Program-made: the position numbers and the translations under genes
The notes under the pieces: generated by a model
Told to the model about the DNA's origin: nothing
The model's database searches: none
The model's input: only the letters and a program-made list of their open reading frames with translations
In this document: positions 1 to 8,929 of the stretch, one piece after another
Numbering within the stretch: the first letter of the stretch is position 1
Layout: each line of letters starts with the position of its first letter
Assembly: GCA_016708125.1 (NCBI GenBank)
Contig: JADJGF010000001.1
Location: 2,564,001-2,628,000 of the forward strand
Length of the DNA: 64,000 bases
Source of the DNA: Ignavibacteriota bacterium
GTDB lineage: Bacteria > Bacteroidota > Ignavibacteria > Ignavibacteriales > Melioribacteraceae
Direction: 5' to 3'

Positions 1-236
1 TTTGTACAGATTTAGGTACAGGCACAACATTCATTAACCAAAATGAAATAACAGGTTTTGTTGTACCGCCGCGTAATTCTAAATCTTTAGCTGAAGCAAT
101 TTTAAAGCTTGTTCAGAATGTAGAGCTAAGAGAGATTTTGGGGAATCAAGGAAAAGAAAGAGTATTTAAAGATTTTACTTCCAAAAAAATGGTTACTGAA
201 ACATATAGAGTTTACCAAAATCTATTAAAAAAGTAA
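1..236 (+). CDS. Glycosyltransferase, GT4-like, C-terminal fragment (start lies before the window)
   Basis: Reading from base 3 gives 77 codons ending in TAA at 234-236. The piece contains the pattern 'ITGFVVPPRNSKSLAEAI' followed by an amphipathic tail with 'GNQGKERV', which is the usual end of GT-B fold glycosyltransferases of family GT4: the nucleotide-sugar-binding loop, then the helix with the 'G..gR..v' motif. The catalytic E-x7-E region is outside the window, so substrate and completeness cannot be judged. Its position before an amino-sugar cassette fits assembly of a surface polysaccharide. Confidence 0.75.
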   Translation, partial: CTDLGTGTTFINQNEITGFVVPPRNSKSLAEAILKLVQNVELREILGNQGKERVFKDFTSKKMVTETYRVYQNLLKK

Positions 237-643
237 GATGTTTTTACAATTAAATCTTACTCAAAACATTAACTTGATATTTACTAAAATGCATATTAGA
301 TATTTTCATAAAATTAACTGAAAAGAAAATTCACTATTTAATAATTTTTTACAAAATAATAGAAATTCCAGAAAACCTTTAAAATAATGTATTGTTGCTA
401 AATTAATTTAAATACTGTCTCAAAATCTCACAATTTCTTTCGAATATAAAAATGCTAATAATAAAATGATTTTTTAAGTCACTTTTATAATTTATTTTAC
501 TTAAATAAAAATTTTGTGTCTTGTTTTAAATCACAATTTATTTATTTGTCCATTTTAGTTGACTTTTTTCTTGGTTTGTAAATGTAATTTCTACTTATTG
601 AACATATAAAAATATTTTATCTCACTCTTAGGAGGCTAATTTT
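237..643. promoter_or_regulatory. AT-rich intergenic region with the ribosome binding site of the aminotransferase gene
   Basis: About 400 bases with no reading frame I can support. It is very AT-rich. A TTGACT at 559-564 followed by T-rich sequence may be part of a promoter, but I find no convincing -10 element at standard spacing. TAGGAGG at 629-635 lies eight bases before the ATG at 644 and is one of the strongest Shine-Dalgarno sequences in the window. No stable terminator hairpin was seen after the upstream gene. Confidence 0.4.
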
Positions 644-1774
644 ATGAAAGTTCCGTTTCTCGATTTGAAAGCTCAATATAATAGTATTAAGGATGAAGTT
701 TTACCGGCAATCCATAATGTTCTTGAAAATACAGCATATGTTTTGGGAAAACCGGTTTTTGATTTTGAAACTCGTTTTGCTAGTGAACATGGTGCAAAAC
801 ATTGTGTTGCTTTAAGTTCCGGCACAGATGGAAATCACGTTGCTTTATGGACATTAGGCATTGGACCAGGAGATGAGGTAATCATTCCTGCAAATACATT
901 TATTGCAACAGCTTGGGGAGCAACTCTATGCGGCGCAACTCCGGTTTTTGCAGATTGTCATCCAGAAAGTTATAATATCGATCCCGCAAAAGTTGAAGCT
1001 AAAATTACTCCCAAAACCAAAGCTATTGTTGCTGTTCATTTGTATGGTCAGGCAGCCGATATGGATCCGTTAAAAGAAATTGCAAAAAAGCATAATTTAT
1101 ATTTATTAGAAGATGCTGCCCAATCACACTTTGCAGAATATAAAGGCAAAAGAATTGGAGCACTTTCAGATATTGCTTCTTATAGTTTCTATCCCGGTAA
1201 AAATCTTGGCGCATACGGCGAAGGCGGTGCAATTACAACTAATAATGATGAACTTGCTGTAAAATCTAAAATGCTTAGAGATCATGGCGGTAAAGAAAAA
1301 TATAACCATGAAATTTTAGGACATAATTATAGAATGGAAGGAATTCAAGGGGCTGTTTTAGGTGTAAAGTTAAATCATTTAGATAAATGGACAAATGGAC
1401 GTAGAAAAGTTGCAGCAAAATATAAAGAATTACTTTCTGATATTAGTGGCATTATTCTTCCTCAAGAAATGGAATACGCAAAACATGTTTATCATCTTTT
1501 CGTAATTCAAGTTATCGGAAATGATGGAGAAGTTAGAACTGCAAAAAGAGATAGATTACAGAAATTCCTTGGTGAAAATGATATTGCAAGCGGATTACAT
1601 TATCCGTTACCATTACATCAACAAAAATGTTTTGAAGGATTGGGATATAAATATGGAGATTTTCCGGTAACCGAGCAATTGGCAGAACAAGGTTTATCAT
1701 TACCTATGTATCCTGAATTAACCGATGAACAAATAAATTATGTTTCAGAAAAAATTCATGAATTCTTTAAATAA
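644..1774 (+). CDS. DegT/DnrJ/EryC1/StrS-family sugar aminotransferase
   Basis: PLP-dependent aminotransferase of 376 residues that adds an amino group to a keto-sugar nucleotide, usually from glutamate. Residues 157-160 carry the 'EDAAQ' stretch that contacts PLP, and 'SFYPGKNLGAYGEGGA' places the Schiff-base lysine at K186. The N-terminus 'VPFLDL..QY' is typical of WbpE/WlbC and FdtB/QdtB-like enzymes. The next two genes encode a Gfo/Idh/MocA dehydrogenase and a hexapeptide acetyltransferase, the other two activities needed to make a 3-acetamido sugar, so the three genes form a cassette. The exact sugar cannot be read from sequence; a 2,3-diacetamido uronic acid (Wbp-type) is the leading guess. 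Confidence 0.92.
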   Translation: MKVPFLDLKAQYNSIKDEVLPAIHNVLENTAYVLGKPVFDFETRFASEHGAKHCVALSSGTDGNHVALWTLGIGPGDEVIIPANTFIATAWGATLCGATPVFADCHPESYNIDPAKVEAKITPKTKAIVAVHLYGQAADMDPLKEIAKKHNLYLLEDAAQSHFAEYKGKRIGALSDIASYSFYPGKNLGAYGEGGAITTNNDELAVKSKMLRDHGGKEKYNHEILGHNYRMEGIQGAVLGVKLNHLDKWTNGRRKVAAKYKELLSDISGIILPQEMEYAKHVYHLFVIQVIGNDGEVRTAKRDRLQKFLGENDIASGLHYPLPLHQQKCFEGLGYKYGDFPVTEQLAEQGLSLPMYPELTDEQINYVSEKIHEFFK

Positions 1775-1798
1775 TATAAATTTTAGAAAGAGGTTATA

Positions 1799-2818
1799 AT
1801 GAAAGTTGGCATAATCGGCTTAGGCTATTGGGGACCAAATCTTGTTCGTAATTTTATGTCGCATCCGGAAATTTCCCAAGTGTTTGGTTGTGATTTAAGT
1901 GATGACAGATTGAATTTTATTAAATCAAGATTTCCATCAGCAGAAGTACTTAAAGATTATAACGAATTATTAAGAAAAGATCTAAATATTATTGCAATTG
2001 CTACTCCGGTTGATACTCATTTCAAGTTTGCAAAAATGGCTCTTGATGCTGGTAAAAATATTTGGGTTGAAAAACCTTTTACCGCAACTTCGGATGAAGC
2101 AGTTAAATTAATTGAGTTAGCAGATAAAAATAATTTAAAAATTTTCGTTGATCACACTTTTATATATACGGGTGCAGTACAAAAAATGCGTCAGCTTGTT
2201 GATTCAGGTGAAATGGGTGCAATTAGATATTTTGATTCTGTCAGAATAAACTTAGGTTTATTCCAGCATGACGTAAACGTTATTTGGGATTTAGCTCCGC
2301 ACGATTTATCAATAATGAATTATCTTCTTCCAAACAATAAAGTTGTTGCGGTTTCAGCTCATGGAATTGCAAATTATTATGATCACGAAAATGTTGCACA
2401 TCTTTCTGTTTATTTTGAAGACAATTGCTTCGCTCACTTTCACGTAAATTGGACATCTCCCGTAAAAATTAGGAAAATGCTTGTCGGCGGCGATAAAAAA
2501 ATGTTAGTCTTTGATGATATGGAAAACTTTGAAAAAATTAAAGTTTACGATGCCGGCGTTCAAATGTCTTCTAAAGAAAAAATTCATGAAGCTTTAGTTC
2601 AATACAGAATGGGTGATATGTATTCTCCAAAAGTTAAGGCAACAGAAGCATTAACTTTAGGTGCTGCTGAATTTATTTCTGCAATTAAAGAAAACAGAAC
2701 TCCATTAACAAGCGGAATTGACGGTTTAAATGTTGTGAAAATTTTGGAAGCAAGCGAAAAATCAATTAAAAATAAAGGTAAACTAATTGAAATTGATCAG
2801 TTAGAATTAGCAAAATAA
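1799..2818 (+). CDS. Gfo/Idh/MocA-family NAD(P)-dependent sugar oxidoreductase
   Basis: A 339-residue dehydrogenase. The N-terminus 'MKVGIIGLGYWGPNLVRNF' is the Rossmann dinucleotide-binding loop; 'VEKPF' at residues 90-94 is the family's EKP motif; 'WDLAPHDLSIMNY' supplies the conserved histidine region of the catalytic domain. In Wbp/Wlb-type pathways this enzyme oxidises the 3-hydroxyl of a UDP-sugar, making the ketone that the preceding aminotransferase uses. It begins 24 bases after that gene, preceded by 'GAAAGAGG', and ends just before the acetyltransferase, so the three are almost certainly co-transcribed. A role in another deoxysugar pathway is possible. Confidence 0.9.
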   Translation: MKVGIIGLGYWGPNLVRNFMSHPEISQVFGCDLSDDRLNFIKSRFPSAEVLKDYNELLRKDLNIIAIATPVDTHFKFAKMALDAGKNIWVEKPFTATSDEAVKLIELADKNNLKIFVDHTFIYTGAVQKMRQLVDSGEMGAIRYFDSVRINLGLFQHDVNVIWDLAPHDLSIMNYLLPNNKVVAVSAHGIANYYDHENVAHLSVYFEDNCFAHFHVNWTSPVKIRKMLVGGDKKMLVFDDMENFEKIKVYDAGVQMSSKEKIHEALVQYRMGDMYSPKVKATEALTLGAAEFISAIKENRTPLTSGIDGLNVVKILEASEKSIKNKGKLIEIDQLELAK

Positions 2819-2832
2819 TTTTGGATTTTTTT

Positions 2833-3300
2833 ATGGAAAAGAAAAATATCAATAATGTAAAATTAGGTAAAGATGTTAAAATTTTTGATTTCGTAAATTT
2901 ATACGGTTGCTCTATTGATGACGGAACTAAAGTTGGAACTTTTGTAGAAATTCAAAAAGGTGCTTCAATCGGTAAAAATTGTAAAATTTCTTCTCACACA
3001 TTTATTTGCGAAGGAGTTCATATTGGTGATGGTGTTTTTGTTGGTCACAATGTAACATTTATAAATGATAAATATCCTCGCGCTGTAAATCCGGATGGAA
3101 GTTTACAAACTGAAGCTGATTGGAAATTAATTGAAACTTTTGTAAAAGACAAAGTTTCAATCGGATCTTCTTCAACAATTATGGGTGGAGTTACAATCGG
3201 TGAAAATTCAATAATTGGTGCAGGCGCAGTTGTTACAAAAGATGTTCCGGCAAATGTGGTTGTTGCCGGTGTTCCCGCAAAAATTATCAAAAAATTATAA
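2833..3300 (+). CDS. Left-handed beta-helix (hexapeptide-repeat) sugar N-acetyltransferase, WbpD/WxcM-N-like
   Basis: A 155-residue acyltransferase built from hexapeptide turns ('SIGKNCKISSHTFICEGVHIG', 'VSIGSSSTIMGGVTIGENSI'), ending in 'VVTKDVPANVVVAGVPAK', the cap typical of this fold. 'GHNVTFINDKYPRA' matches the active-site region of the WxcM-N/WbpD group, which acetylates the amino group of an amino sugar nucleotide with acetyl-CoA. I chose the ATG at 2833; a TTG at 2821 would add four residues but has no better ribosome binding site. It closes the amino-sugar cassette and is followed by a terminator. Confidence 0.88.
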   Translation: MEKKNINNVKLGKDVKIFDFVNLYGCSIDDGTKVGTFVEIQKGASIGKNCKISSHTFICEGVHIGDGVFVGHNVTFINDKYPRAVNPDGSLQTEADWKLIETFVKDKVSIGSSSTIMGGVTIGENSIIGAGAVVTKDVPANVVVAGVPAKIIKKL

Positions 3301-3310
3301 TCATTTCATA

Positions 3311-3342
3311 AAAAGCCGTTTAAATTGAGCGGCTTTTTCTTT
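3311..3342 (+). terminator. Rho-independent terminator after the amino-sugar cassette
   Basis: The stem AAAAGCCG (3311-3318) pairs with CGGCTTTT (3330-3337) across an 11-base loop and runs into T-rich sequence. It lies ten bases after the acetyltransferase stop codon and separates that cassette from the next gene. Confidence 0.85.
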
Positions 3343-3434
3343 AATATCTCTTCATTTTAGATAAAAATATCATTTACAAATACTATATTTAAAAGTTTAT
3401 ATAAAACATATTCTTTAAAAGTATTTGCTTCGGC

Positions 3435-4838
3435 GTGCATAAAAAATTAGAAAAAATATTTGTCGTAGGAATTGATTTTTTAACCATAAATCTAACTTGG
3501 TTAGTTTATTATTTTGTTAGAGTTCAGTCTGGGCTTTTCAATATTTTTACATCTCCAGAATTTTTTCTCAGCATGATAATTATTTATTTCTATTGGCTGT
3601 TGATTTTTACTTTTGTTGGAATGTATAGAACTTGGTTTGCAAGCTCAAGATTTGATGAATTAACATCTCTGTTCAAAGCTACTTTTGCCGGGATTTTTAT
3701 TTTATTTACATTAATTCTTTCAGATGATATACTTCATAATGAGCAAAGCGGAAATAGATTTTTAATATTTTTTTATTGGGGAATGTTTCTTCTTTTTGTT
3801 GGATTTGGACGTCTATTTGTTCGAAGTCTTCAGAGAAAATTATTAATAAATGGAGTTGGCAGACGAAATGCAATAATTGTCGGGTTTAATTCTAAGGCAA
3901 AAGAAATTCACAGAAAAATTCAAAAGTATAAAGGATTAGGTCTTGATGTTGCAGGTTATGTTGCAGTTCTTGATAAAAATATTGGGAAAAAATTTGACGG
4001 CGTTGAAGTAATTGATAGTGTTCACAATATTGAAAAAGTTATACATCAATTAAATGCGCAGGAAATAATTCTTTCGCTTGATAAGCACGAAGACGAAATT
4101 TTAATTGAAGTTATTTCTAAATGTGAAGATGAAAAAGTTAATCTTAAAATCGTTCCGGATTTGTATGAAATAATTAGCGGACAAGCTAAAACAATGCAGA
4201 TTTACGGATTTCCGCTCATTGATATTATGCCGCAATTAATGCCCGAGTGGGAAAAAAAAGTTAAAAGATTTTTAGATATTATTTTTTCACTTTTAGTATT
4301 AATTGTATCTCTTCCAATAATAATTATTATTACAATTTGGATAAAACTTGATAGCAAAGGTCCAATTATTTTTAAGCAAGAGAGAACCGGAATGAACGGA
4401 AAAGTGTTTAAGGTTTATAAATTTCGTTCAATGGTTAACGATGCAGAAAAAAAATCCGGTCCGGTTTGGTCATCTAAAGATGATCCAAGAATTACAACCG
4501 TTGGCAAATTTATTAGAAAAGTTAGGATTGATGAAATTCCGCAAATGTTTAATGTGTTAAAAGGTGAAATGAGTTTAGTTGGACCAAGACCGGAAAGACC
4601 ATTCTTTGTTGAAAAATTATCCAAAGAAATTCCACTTTATAAAAGAAGATTAAAAGTAAGACCCGGAGTAACCGGCTGGGCGCAAGTTAAACATAAATAC
4701 GATGAAAGCATTGAAGACGTTAACACAAAATTAAGATTTGATTTATTTTATATTGAAAATATGTCGCTTAGAATGGATTTTAAAATTTTATTTAGAACTA
4801 TATTTGTAGTACTATTTGGCAAGGGACATTTCGAGTGA
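3435..4838 (+). CDS. Polyprenyl-phosphate sugar-1-phosphate transferase (WcaJ/WbaP-type initiating enzyme)
   Basis: A 467-residue membrane enzyme that moves a sugar-1-phosphate from a nucleotide sugar to undecaprenyl phosphate, the first membrane step of polysaccharide assembly. About four hydrophobic segments in residues 8-130 are followed by a Rossmann-like domain ('RRNAIIVGFNSKAKEI') and, from about residue 276, the bacterial sugar transferase domain: 'KRFLDIIFS', 'FKQERTGMNGKVFKVYKFRS', 'RIDEIPQMFNVLKGEMS', 'LVGPRPERP' and 'RPGVTGWAQV'. The Asp-Glu dyad in 'RIDEIP' is intact. The start is GTG at 3435; the next in-frame ATG would remove the first membrane helix. The stop overlaps the next gene by four bases. 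Confidence 0.93.
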   Translation: MHKKLEKIFVVGIDFLTINLTWLVYYFVRVQSGLFNIFTSPEFFLSMIIIYFYWLLIFTFVGMYRTWFASSRFDELTSLFKATFAGIFILFTLILSDDILHNEQSGNRFLIFFYWGMFLLFVGFGRLFVRSLQRKLLINGVGRRNAIIVGFNSKAKEIHRKIQKYKGLGLDVAGYVAVLDKNIGKKFDGVEVIDSVHNIEKVIHQLNAQEIILSLDKHEDEILIEVISKCEDEKVNLKIVPDLYEIISGQAKTMQIYGFPLIDIMPQLMPEWEKKVKRFLDIIFSLLVLIVSLPIIIIITIWIKLDSKGPIIFKQERTGMNGKVFKVYKFRSMVNDAEKKSGPVWSSKDDPRITTVGKFIRKVRIDEIPQMFNVLKGEMSLVGPRPERPFFVEKLSKEIPLYKRRLKVRPGVTGWAQVKHKYDESIEDVNTKLRFDLFYIENMSLRMDFKILFRTIFVVLFGKGHFE

Positions 4839-5551
4839 AATCAATAGTAATAATTCCAACATATGATGAATTAAACAATATCAAAAAACTTATCACGGAG
4901 TTGATAAATCTTTATCCGGATTTGGATATTTTAGTTATTGATGATAATTCACCGGATGGAACCGGAAAATACGTTGAAGAATTAAGTAAACAAAATTCAA
5001 AAGTAAAATTAATTTCCAGAACCGGAAAATTAGGATTAGGAACAGCTTACGTAGAAGGTTACAAATATATGCTGAATAACGGCTATGATATTGCGTTTCA
5101 AATGGATGCTGATTATTCGCACGATCCAAAGGAAATAGCAAATTTCAAAAAATATATTGATGAATATGATTTGATAATCGGAAGCAGATATATTCAAGGT
5201 GTAAACGTAATTAACTGGCCTATGAAAAGATTATTGCTTAGTTATTTTGCAAATTATTATACAAAAGTTATAACCGGTTTGCCACTTAAAGACAGCACCG
5301 GCGGATTCAAATGTTTCAAGAGAAAAGTTTTAGAATCAATAAATCTTGATGAAATAAAATCAAACGGTTATGCATTTCAAATTGAGATGAATTACAAAGC
5401 TTGGATAAAAGGATTTAAGTTGAAAGAAGCCTCAATAATTTTTATGGATAGAGTTGCCGGAACTTCTAAAATGTCAAAAAAAATTGTAAAGGAAGCAATC
5501 TTCAGAGTTTGGAAATTACGATTTAGACACATGCTTGGAATTTTAAAATAA
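4835..5551 (+). CDS. Family 2 glycosyltransferase, polyprenol-phosphate mannose synthase (DPM1)-like
   Basis: A 238-residue soluble GT-A enzyme. 'VIIPTYDELNNI' and 'VIDDNSPDGTG' form the nucleotide-binding loops, and 'MDADYSHDP' near residue 91 is the metal-binding DXD region, all close to the dolichyl/polyprenyl-phosphate mannosyltransferase pattern. 'GSRYIQG' and 'STGGFKCFKR' are also typical. Such enzymes load a single sugar on a lipid phosphate for later use outside the membrane. It lacks the C-terminal membrane helices of the long DPM1 form. The GTG start overlaps the TGA of the preceding gene, indicating translational coupling. Confidence 0.88.
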   Translation: MKSIVIIPTYDELNNIKKLITELINLYPDLDILVIDDNSPDGTGKYVEELSKQNSKVKLISRTGKLGLGTAYVEGYKYMLNNGYDIAFQMDADYSHDPKEIANFKKYIDEYDLIIGSRYIQGVNVINWPMKRLLLSYFANYYTKVITGLPLKDSTGGFKCFKRKVLESINLDEIKSNGYAFQIEMNYKAWIKGFKLKEASIIFMDRVAGTSKMSKKIVKEAIFRVWKLRFRHMLGILK

Positions 5552-5554
5552 TAC

Positions 5555-7546
5555 ATGATTGATTTATCAATAATAATTGTTAATTATAATGTTAAAGAGT
5601 ATTTGCTTAATCTCCTTGATTCTATTAAGCAAGCTTCAAAAAATATAATTACGGAAATAATTGTTGTTGATAATAATTCTGATGACGGAAGCATTCCCGC
5701 AATAAATGAAAAATTTCCTCAAGTAATAACAATTCAAAATTTAACTAATGTTGGATTTGGAGCCGCAAATAATCAAGCTTTAGAAATTTCCAAAGGAAAA
5801 AATATTTTACTAATAAATCCGGATACTTTAGTTAGAGAAAATACTTTTGAAGAAATGATAAAATTTCTTGATCAAAATCCAAAAGTTGGAATTGCCGGAT
5901 GTAAAGTTTTAAATCCCGATGGAACTTTGCAACTTGCTTGCAGAAGAAGTTTTCCAAAACCTTGGGTTTCGTTTACAAAAGTTATGGGATTGAGCAAACT
6001 TTTTCCACAAAGTAAATTATTTGCAAAATATAATCTTACATATTTGGATGAAAATAAATCTTATGAAGTTGATGCAATTTCCGGTTCGTTTATGATGCTT
6101 ACGCGTGAAGCATATGATAAAGTCGGCGGATTTGATACTGATTTTTTTATGTACGGCGAAGATTTGGATTTGTGCTACAGAATTCAAAAATCGGGATTAA
6201 AAGTTTTTTATGTTCACAATACGGAAATAATTCATTACAAAGGTGAAAGCACAAAACGCAGTAAAATTGATGAAACAAAAATTTTCTATAACGCAATGCA
6301 TTTATTTGTTCGCAAACATTTTTCATCTTCTTTCATTGTAGAAATTATTCTTCAGTTTGCAATTATTTTAAGAAAAACTTTTGCTTTTGCAAATAAAAAT
6401 AAATTAATTCTTGTTTCCGTTATTGCAGATTTTCTGCTATACATTTTCCTCACTTATTTTTCGGAACAAATTCACACAAATGATAATTGGCCCGGATTTC
6501 CAAATGTTTATAAACCTTGGGTTTATATAATTCCGGCAATTATTCAAATTTTAATTTCAAGTTTTAGCGGAGTTTACAAACGAAACTCTCTTTCCGTTTT
6601 AAAAACTTTTATTGCATTATTTATTGGATTAGTTACAATTGCTTCGTTAACATTTTTCTTCAAACAATTTGCGTTCAGCAGAGTTGTAGTTTTATTAACG
6701 TATATTTTTGCCACAATTATTTTTTCTTTGTGGAGAATTTTATACAAATTAATTTGGCTGAATAAAACATCAAACAATGATTTACCATTGCGCACTGTGC
6801 TTGTCGGAATTGACGAAACGGCAATTAATTTTCTAAATAAAATAAAATCAAACTTAACAATTCAGTATAAGTTAATTGGATTGATTGGATTAAATATAAA
6901 AGACATTGATAAGAAAGTTGAGAATTTAAAAGTCATCGGTTCGATTGAAAATTTGAAAAAAGTAATTCGTGAATATCAAATCAGCAACGTAATTTTTTCA
7001 ACGGAGAGTATTGGTTTTGATAAAATTTTTTCAACAGTGGCGCAGTGCCAAGGTGAGAATGTAAATTTTTTAATGTCCGGCAGCGAGCTTGATTTTATGG
7101 TTGGAAAATCAACAATCACTCATATTGAAAATGTTCCGTTGTTAAAAGTTGAATATAATATTTCGATGTTTATTCACAAATTTATAAAGAGAATTTTTGA
7201 TATAATTCTTTCTTTCATTTTGATGATTTTAGTTTTTCCGTTTGTGTGGATTTATGCAAAAATTAATTTGCGAAAAACTTTTTTAATAAATTCACTTCTG
7301 CAAATTCCAGAAATATTTATCGGAAGAAAAAGTTTTGTCGGACCTAAAAGTGATAATTTCTATCAAGAATTATTCTTAGGCAAGAAAGGAATAACCGGAC
7401 TTTGGTTCACTGAAAATATTGATGAAAACGATATTGAAGAAAAAAATAGAATAAATTTATTTTATGCAAAAAATCAAAATATATGGTTAGATTTAGAAAT
7501 AATAGGGAAATCTATTTCTAAAATTTTTGAAAACTTGGAGAAATAA
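5555..7546 (+). CDS. GT2 glycosyltransferase fused to a degenerate polyprenyl sugar-phosphate transferase module
   Basis: A 663-residue protein. Residues 1 to about 245 are a rhamnosyltransferase-like GT2 domain: 'SIIIVNYNVKEYL', 'VVDNNSDDGS', 'NVGFGAANNQA', 'LLINPDT', 'GSFMMLTREAYDKVGGFD', 'GEDLDLCYRIQ'. Then come several membrane helices (about 285-405), a Rossmann-like segment (about 420-510) and a tail matching the sugar transferase two genes upstream ('KRIFDIILS', 'SFVGPKSD', 'KGITGLW', 'NLFYAKNQNIWLDLEI'). About 55 residues between 'KRIFDI' and 'VGP' are missing relative to that enzyme, including the KFRS and Asp-Glu catalytic motifs. The phosphotransferase part is therefore probably inactive and may serve as a membrane anchor or partner. 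The stop shares one base with the next ATG. Confidence 0.85.
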   Translation: MIDLSIIIVNYNVKEYLLNLLDSIKQASKNIITEIIVVDNNSDDGSIPAINEKFPQVITIQNLTNVGFGAANNQALEISKGKNILLINPDTLVRENTFEEMIKFLDQNPKVGIAGCKVLNPDGTLQLACRRSFPKPWVSFTKVMGLSKLFPQSKLFAKYNLTYLDENKSYEVDAISGSFMMLTREAYDKVGGFDTDFFMYGEDLDLCYRIQKSGLKVFYVHNTEIIHYKGESTKRSKIDETKIFYNAMHLFVRKHFSSSFIVEIILQFAIILRKTFAFANKNKLILVSVIADFLLYIFLTYFSEQIHTNDNWPGFPNVYKPWVYIIPAIIQILISSFSGVYKRNSLSVLKTFIALFIGLVTIASLTFFFKQFAFSRVVVLLTYIFATIIFSLWRILYKLIWLNKTSNNDLPLRTVLVGIDETAINFLNKIKSNLTIQYKLIGLIGLNIKDIDKKVENLKVIGSIENLKKVIREYQISNVIFSTESIGFDKIFSTVAQCQGENVNFLMSGSELDFMVGKSTITHIENVPLLKVEYNISMFIHKFIKRIFDIILSFILMILVFPFVWIYAKINLRKTFLINSLLQIPEIFIGRKSFVGPKSDNFYQELFLGKKGITGLWFTENIDENDIEEKNRINLFYAKNQNIWLDLEIIGKSISKIFENLEK

Positions 7547-8496
7547 TGGCAAAAAATATATTGGAATTTGAAAAACCGATTTTTGAGCTTGAGAAAAAAA
7601 TTGAGGAAATGAAAAAGCTTGAAGATAATCTTGATATTACCGATGAAATTTCGAATTTGGAAAGTAAAGTAAATCTTCTTAAAAAAAACATATATGAAAA
7701 TTTAACACGCTGGCAAAGAGTTCAGCTTGCTCGCCACTCAGAACGACCTTATACATTAGATTACATTTTTTTAATGACTGAAAATTTTATTGAACTTCAC
7801 GGCGATAGACATTTCAAAGATGATAAAGCAATTGTCGGCGGATTTGCAATGATCGGTGATCAAAAAATTATGTTAATCGGGCATCAAAAAGGTAGAGATA
7901 CTAAATCAAATTTGGAAAGAAATTTCGGTATGCCGAATCCCGAAGGTTACAGAAAAGCATTGCGTTTGATGAAACTTGCCGAAAAATTTAATATTCCAAT
8001 TGTAACATTATTGGATACGCCAGGCGCATATCCCGGAATTGAAGCCGAAGAACGAGGACAAGCGGAAGCAATTGCTAGAAATTTATTTGAAATGAGCAGG
8101 CTAAAAGTTCCGGTAATTGTTGTAATTATTGGTGAAGGTGCAAGCGGCGGAGCTTTAGGAATGGGCGTTGGCGATAGAATTTTAATGTTGGAAAATACTT
8201 GGTATTCCGTAATTAGTCCGGAATCTTGCTCAAGTATTTTATGGAGAAGTTGGGAATACAAAGAACAAGCGGCAGAAGCCTTAAAGTTAACCGCACCCGA
8301 TTTGTTAGAATTAAATATTATTGATCGAATAATTCCCGAACCTCTTGGCGGCGCTCATAGAGATCATAAATTAATTGCTGATACTTTAAAACAAATTTTG
8401 TTGGAAGAAATTAATCAACTCAAAAAAATCAAGCCGGAAAAACTAATTTCAAACAGAATTGAAAAATTTGGCAAAATGGGAGTTTACAACGAATAA
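7546..8496 (+). CDS. accA: Acetyl-CoA carboxylase, carboxyltransferase subunit alpha
   Basis: A 316-residue subunit that, with AccD, transfers the carboxyl group from biotin to acetyl-CoA, the committed step of fatty acid synthesis. It has the N-terminal coiled helix ('LEFEKPIFELEKKIEEM'), 'WQRVQLARHSERPYTLDYI', 'HGDRHFKDDKAIVGG', 'NFGMPNPEGYRKALRLMKLA', 'LLDTPGAYPGIEAEERGQAEA', 'GEGASGGALG' and 'SPESCSSILW', all hallmarks of AccA at normal length. The start shares one base with the stop of the preceding glycosyltransferase, so this core gene is translated within the polysaccharide operon. No accB, accC or accD is nearby. Confidence 0.97.
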   Translation: MAKNILEFEKPIFELEKKIEEMKKLEDNLDITDEISNLESKVNLLKKNIYENLTRWQRVQLARHSERPYTLDYIFLMTENFIELHGDRHFKDDKAIVGGFAMIGDQKIMLIGHQKGRDTKSNLERNFGMPNPEGYRKALRLMKLAEKFNIPIVTLLDTPGAYPGIEAEERGQAEAIARNLFEMSRLKVPVIVVIIGEGASGGALGMGVGDRILMLENTWYSVISPESCSSILWRSWEYKEQAAEALKLTAPDLLELNIIDRIIPEPLGGAHRDHKLIADTLKQILLEEINQLKKIKPEKLISNRIEKFGKMGVYNE

Positions 8497-8498
8497 TT

Positions 8499-8909
8499 AT
8501 GCTCTCTCACACAACTTCAATTAGAGTTAGATATGCCGATACTGATAAAATGCAATTTGTGTATAATGGAAAATATCTTGAATATTTTGAAGTTGGAAGA
8601 ACTGAACTTTTGAGAAATTGCGGTTTGGCTTACAGTGAATTGGAAAAAGTTGGTTATCAATTACCGTTGATTGAAGCCGGTTTGAAATATAAAATTCCGG
8701 CACATTATGATGATGTTCTTCAAATTACAGCAGCAATTTCGGAATTATATTCTGCAAAAGTTCACATTGAATATTCAATAAAAAGAGAAAACTCCGAAGA
8801 AATTTTAGTTACGGGATTTACAACGCATATGTTCATTAGAGAAGCTACAAAGAAACCAACAAAACCGCCGGAAATTTATATAAATGCTCTCAAAAAATAT
8901 TTTGAATAA
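8499..8909 (+). CDS. Acyl-CoA thioesterase, YbgC/4-hydroxybenzoyl-CoA thioesterase family
   Basis: A 136-residue hotdog-fold protein. 'RVRYADTDKMQFVYNGKYLEYFEVGRTELLR' is the YbgC/FadM active-site pattern with the catalytic aspartate at D16 and the conserved 'Y..Y...R.E.lR' helix. It starts two bases after accA, consistent with joint expression. Members hydrolyse short- or medium-chain acyl-CoA thioesters; in proteobacteria YbgC travels with tol-pal, which is not the case here. Substrate unknown. Confidence 0.88.
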   Translation: MLSHTTSIRVRYADTDKMQFVYNGKYLEYFEVGRTELLRNCGLAYSELEKVGYQLPLIEAGLKYKIPAHYDDVLQITAAISELYSAKVHIEYSIKRENSEEILVTGFTTHMFIREATKKPTKPPEIYINALKKYFE

Positions 8910-8929
8910 TTTCAAAATGAAAAATTCCA

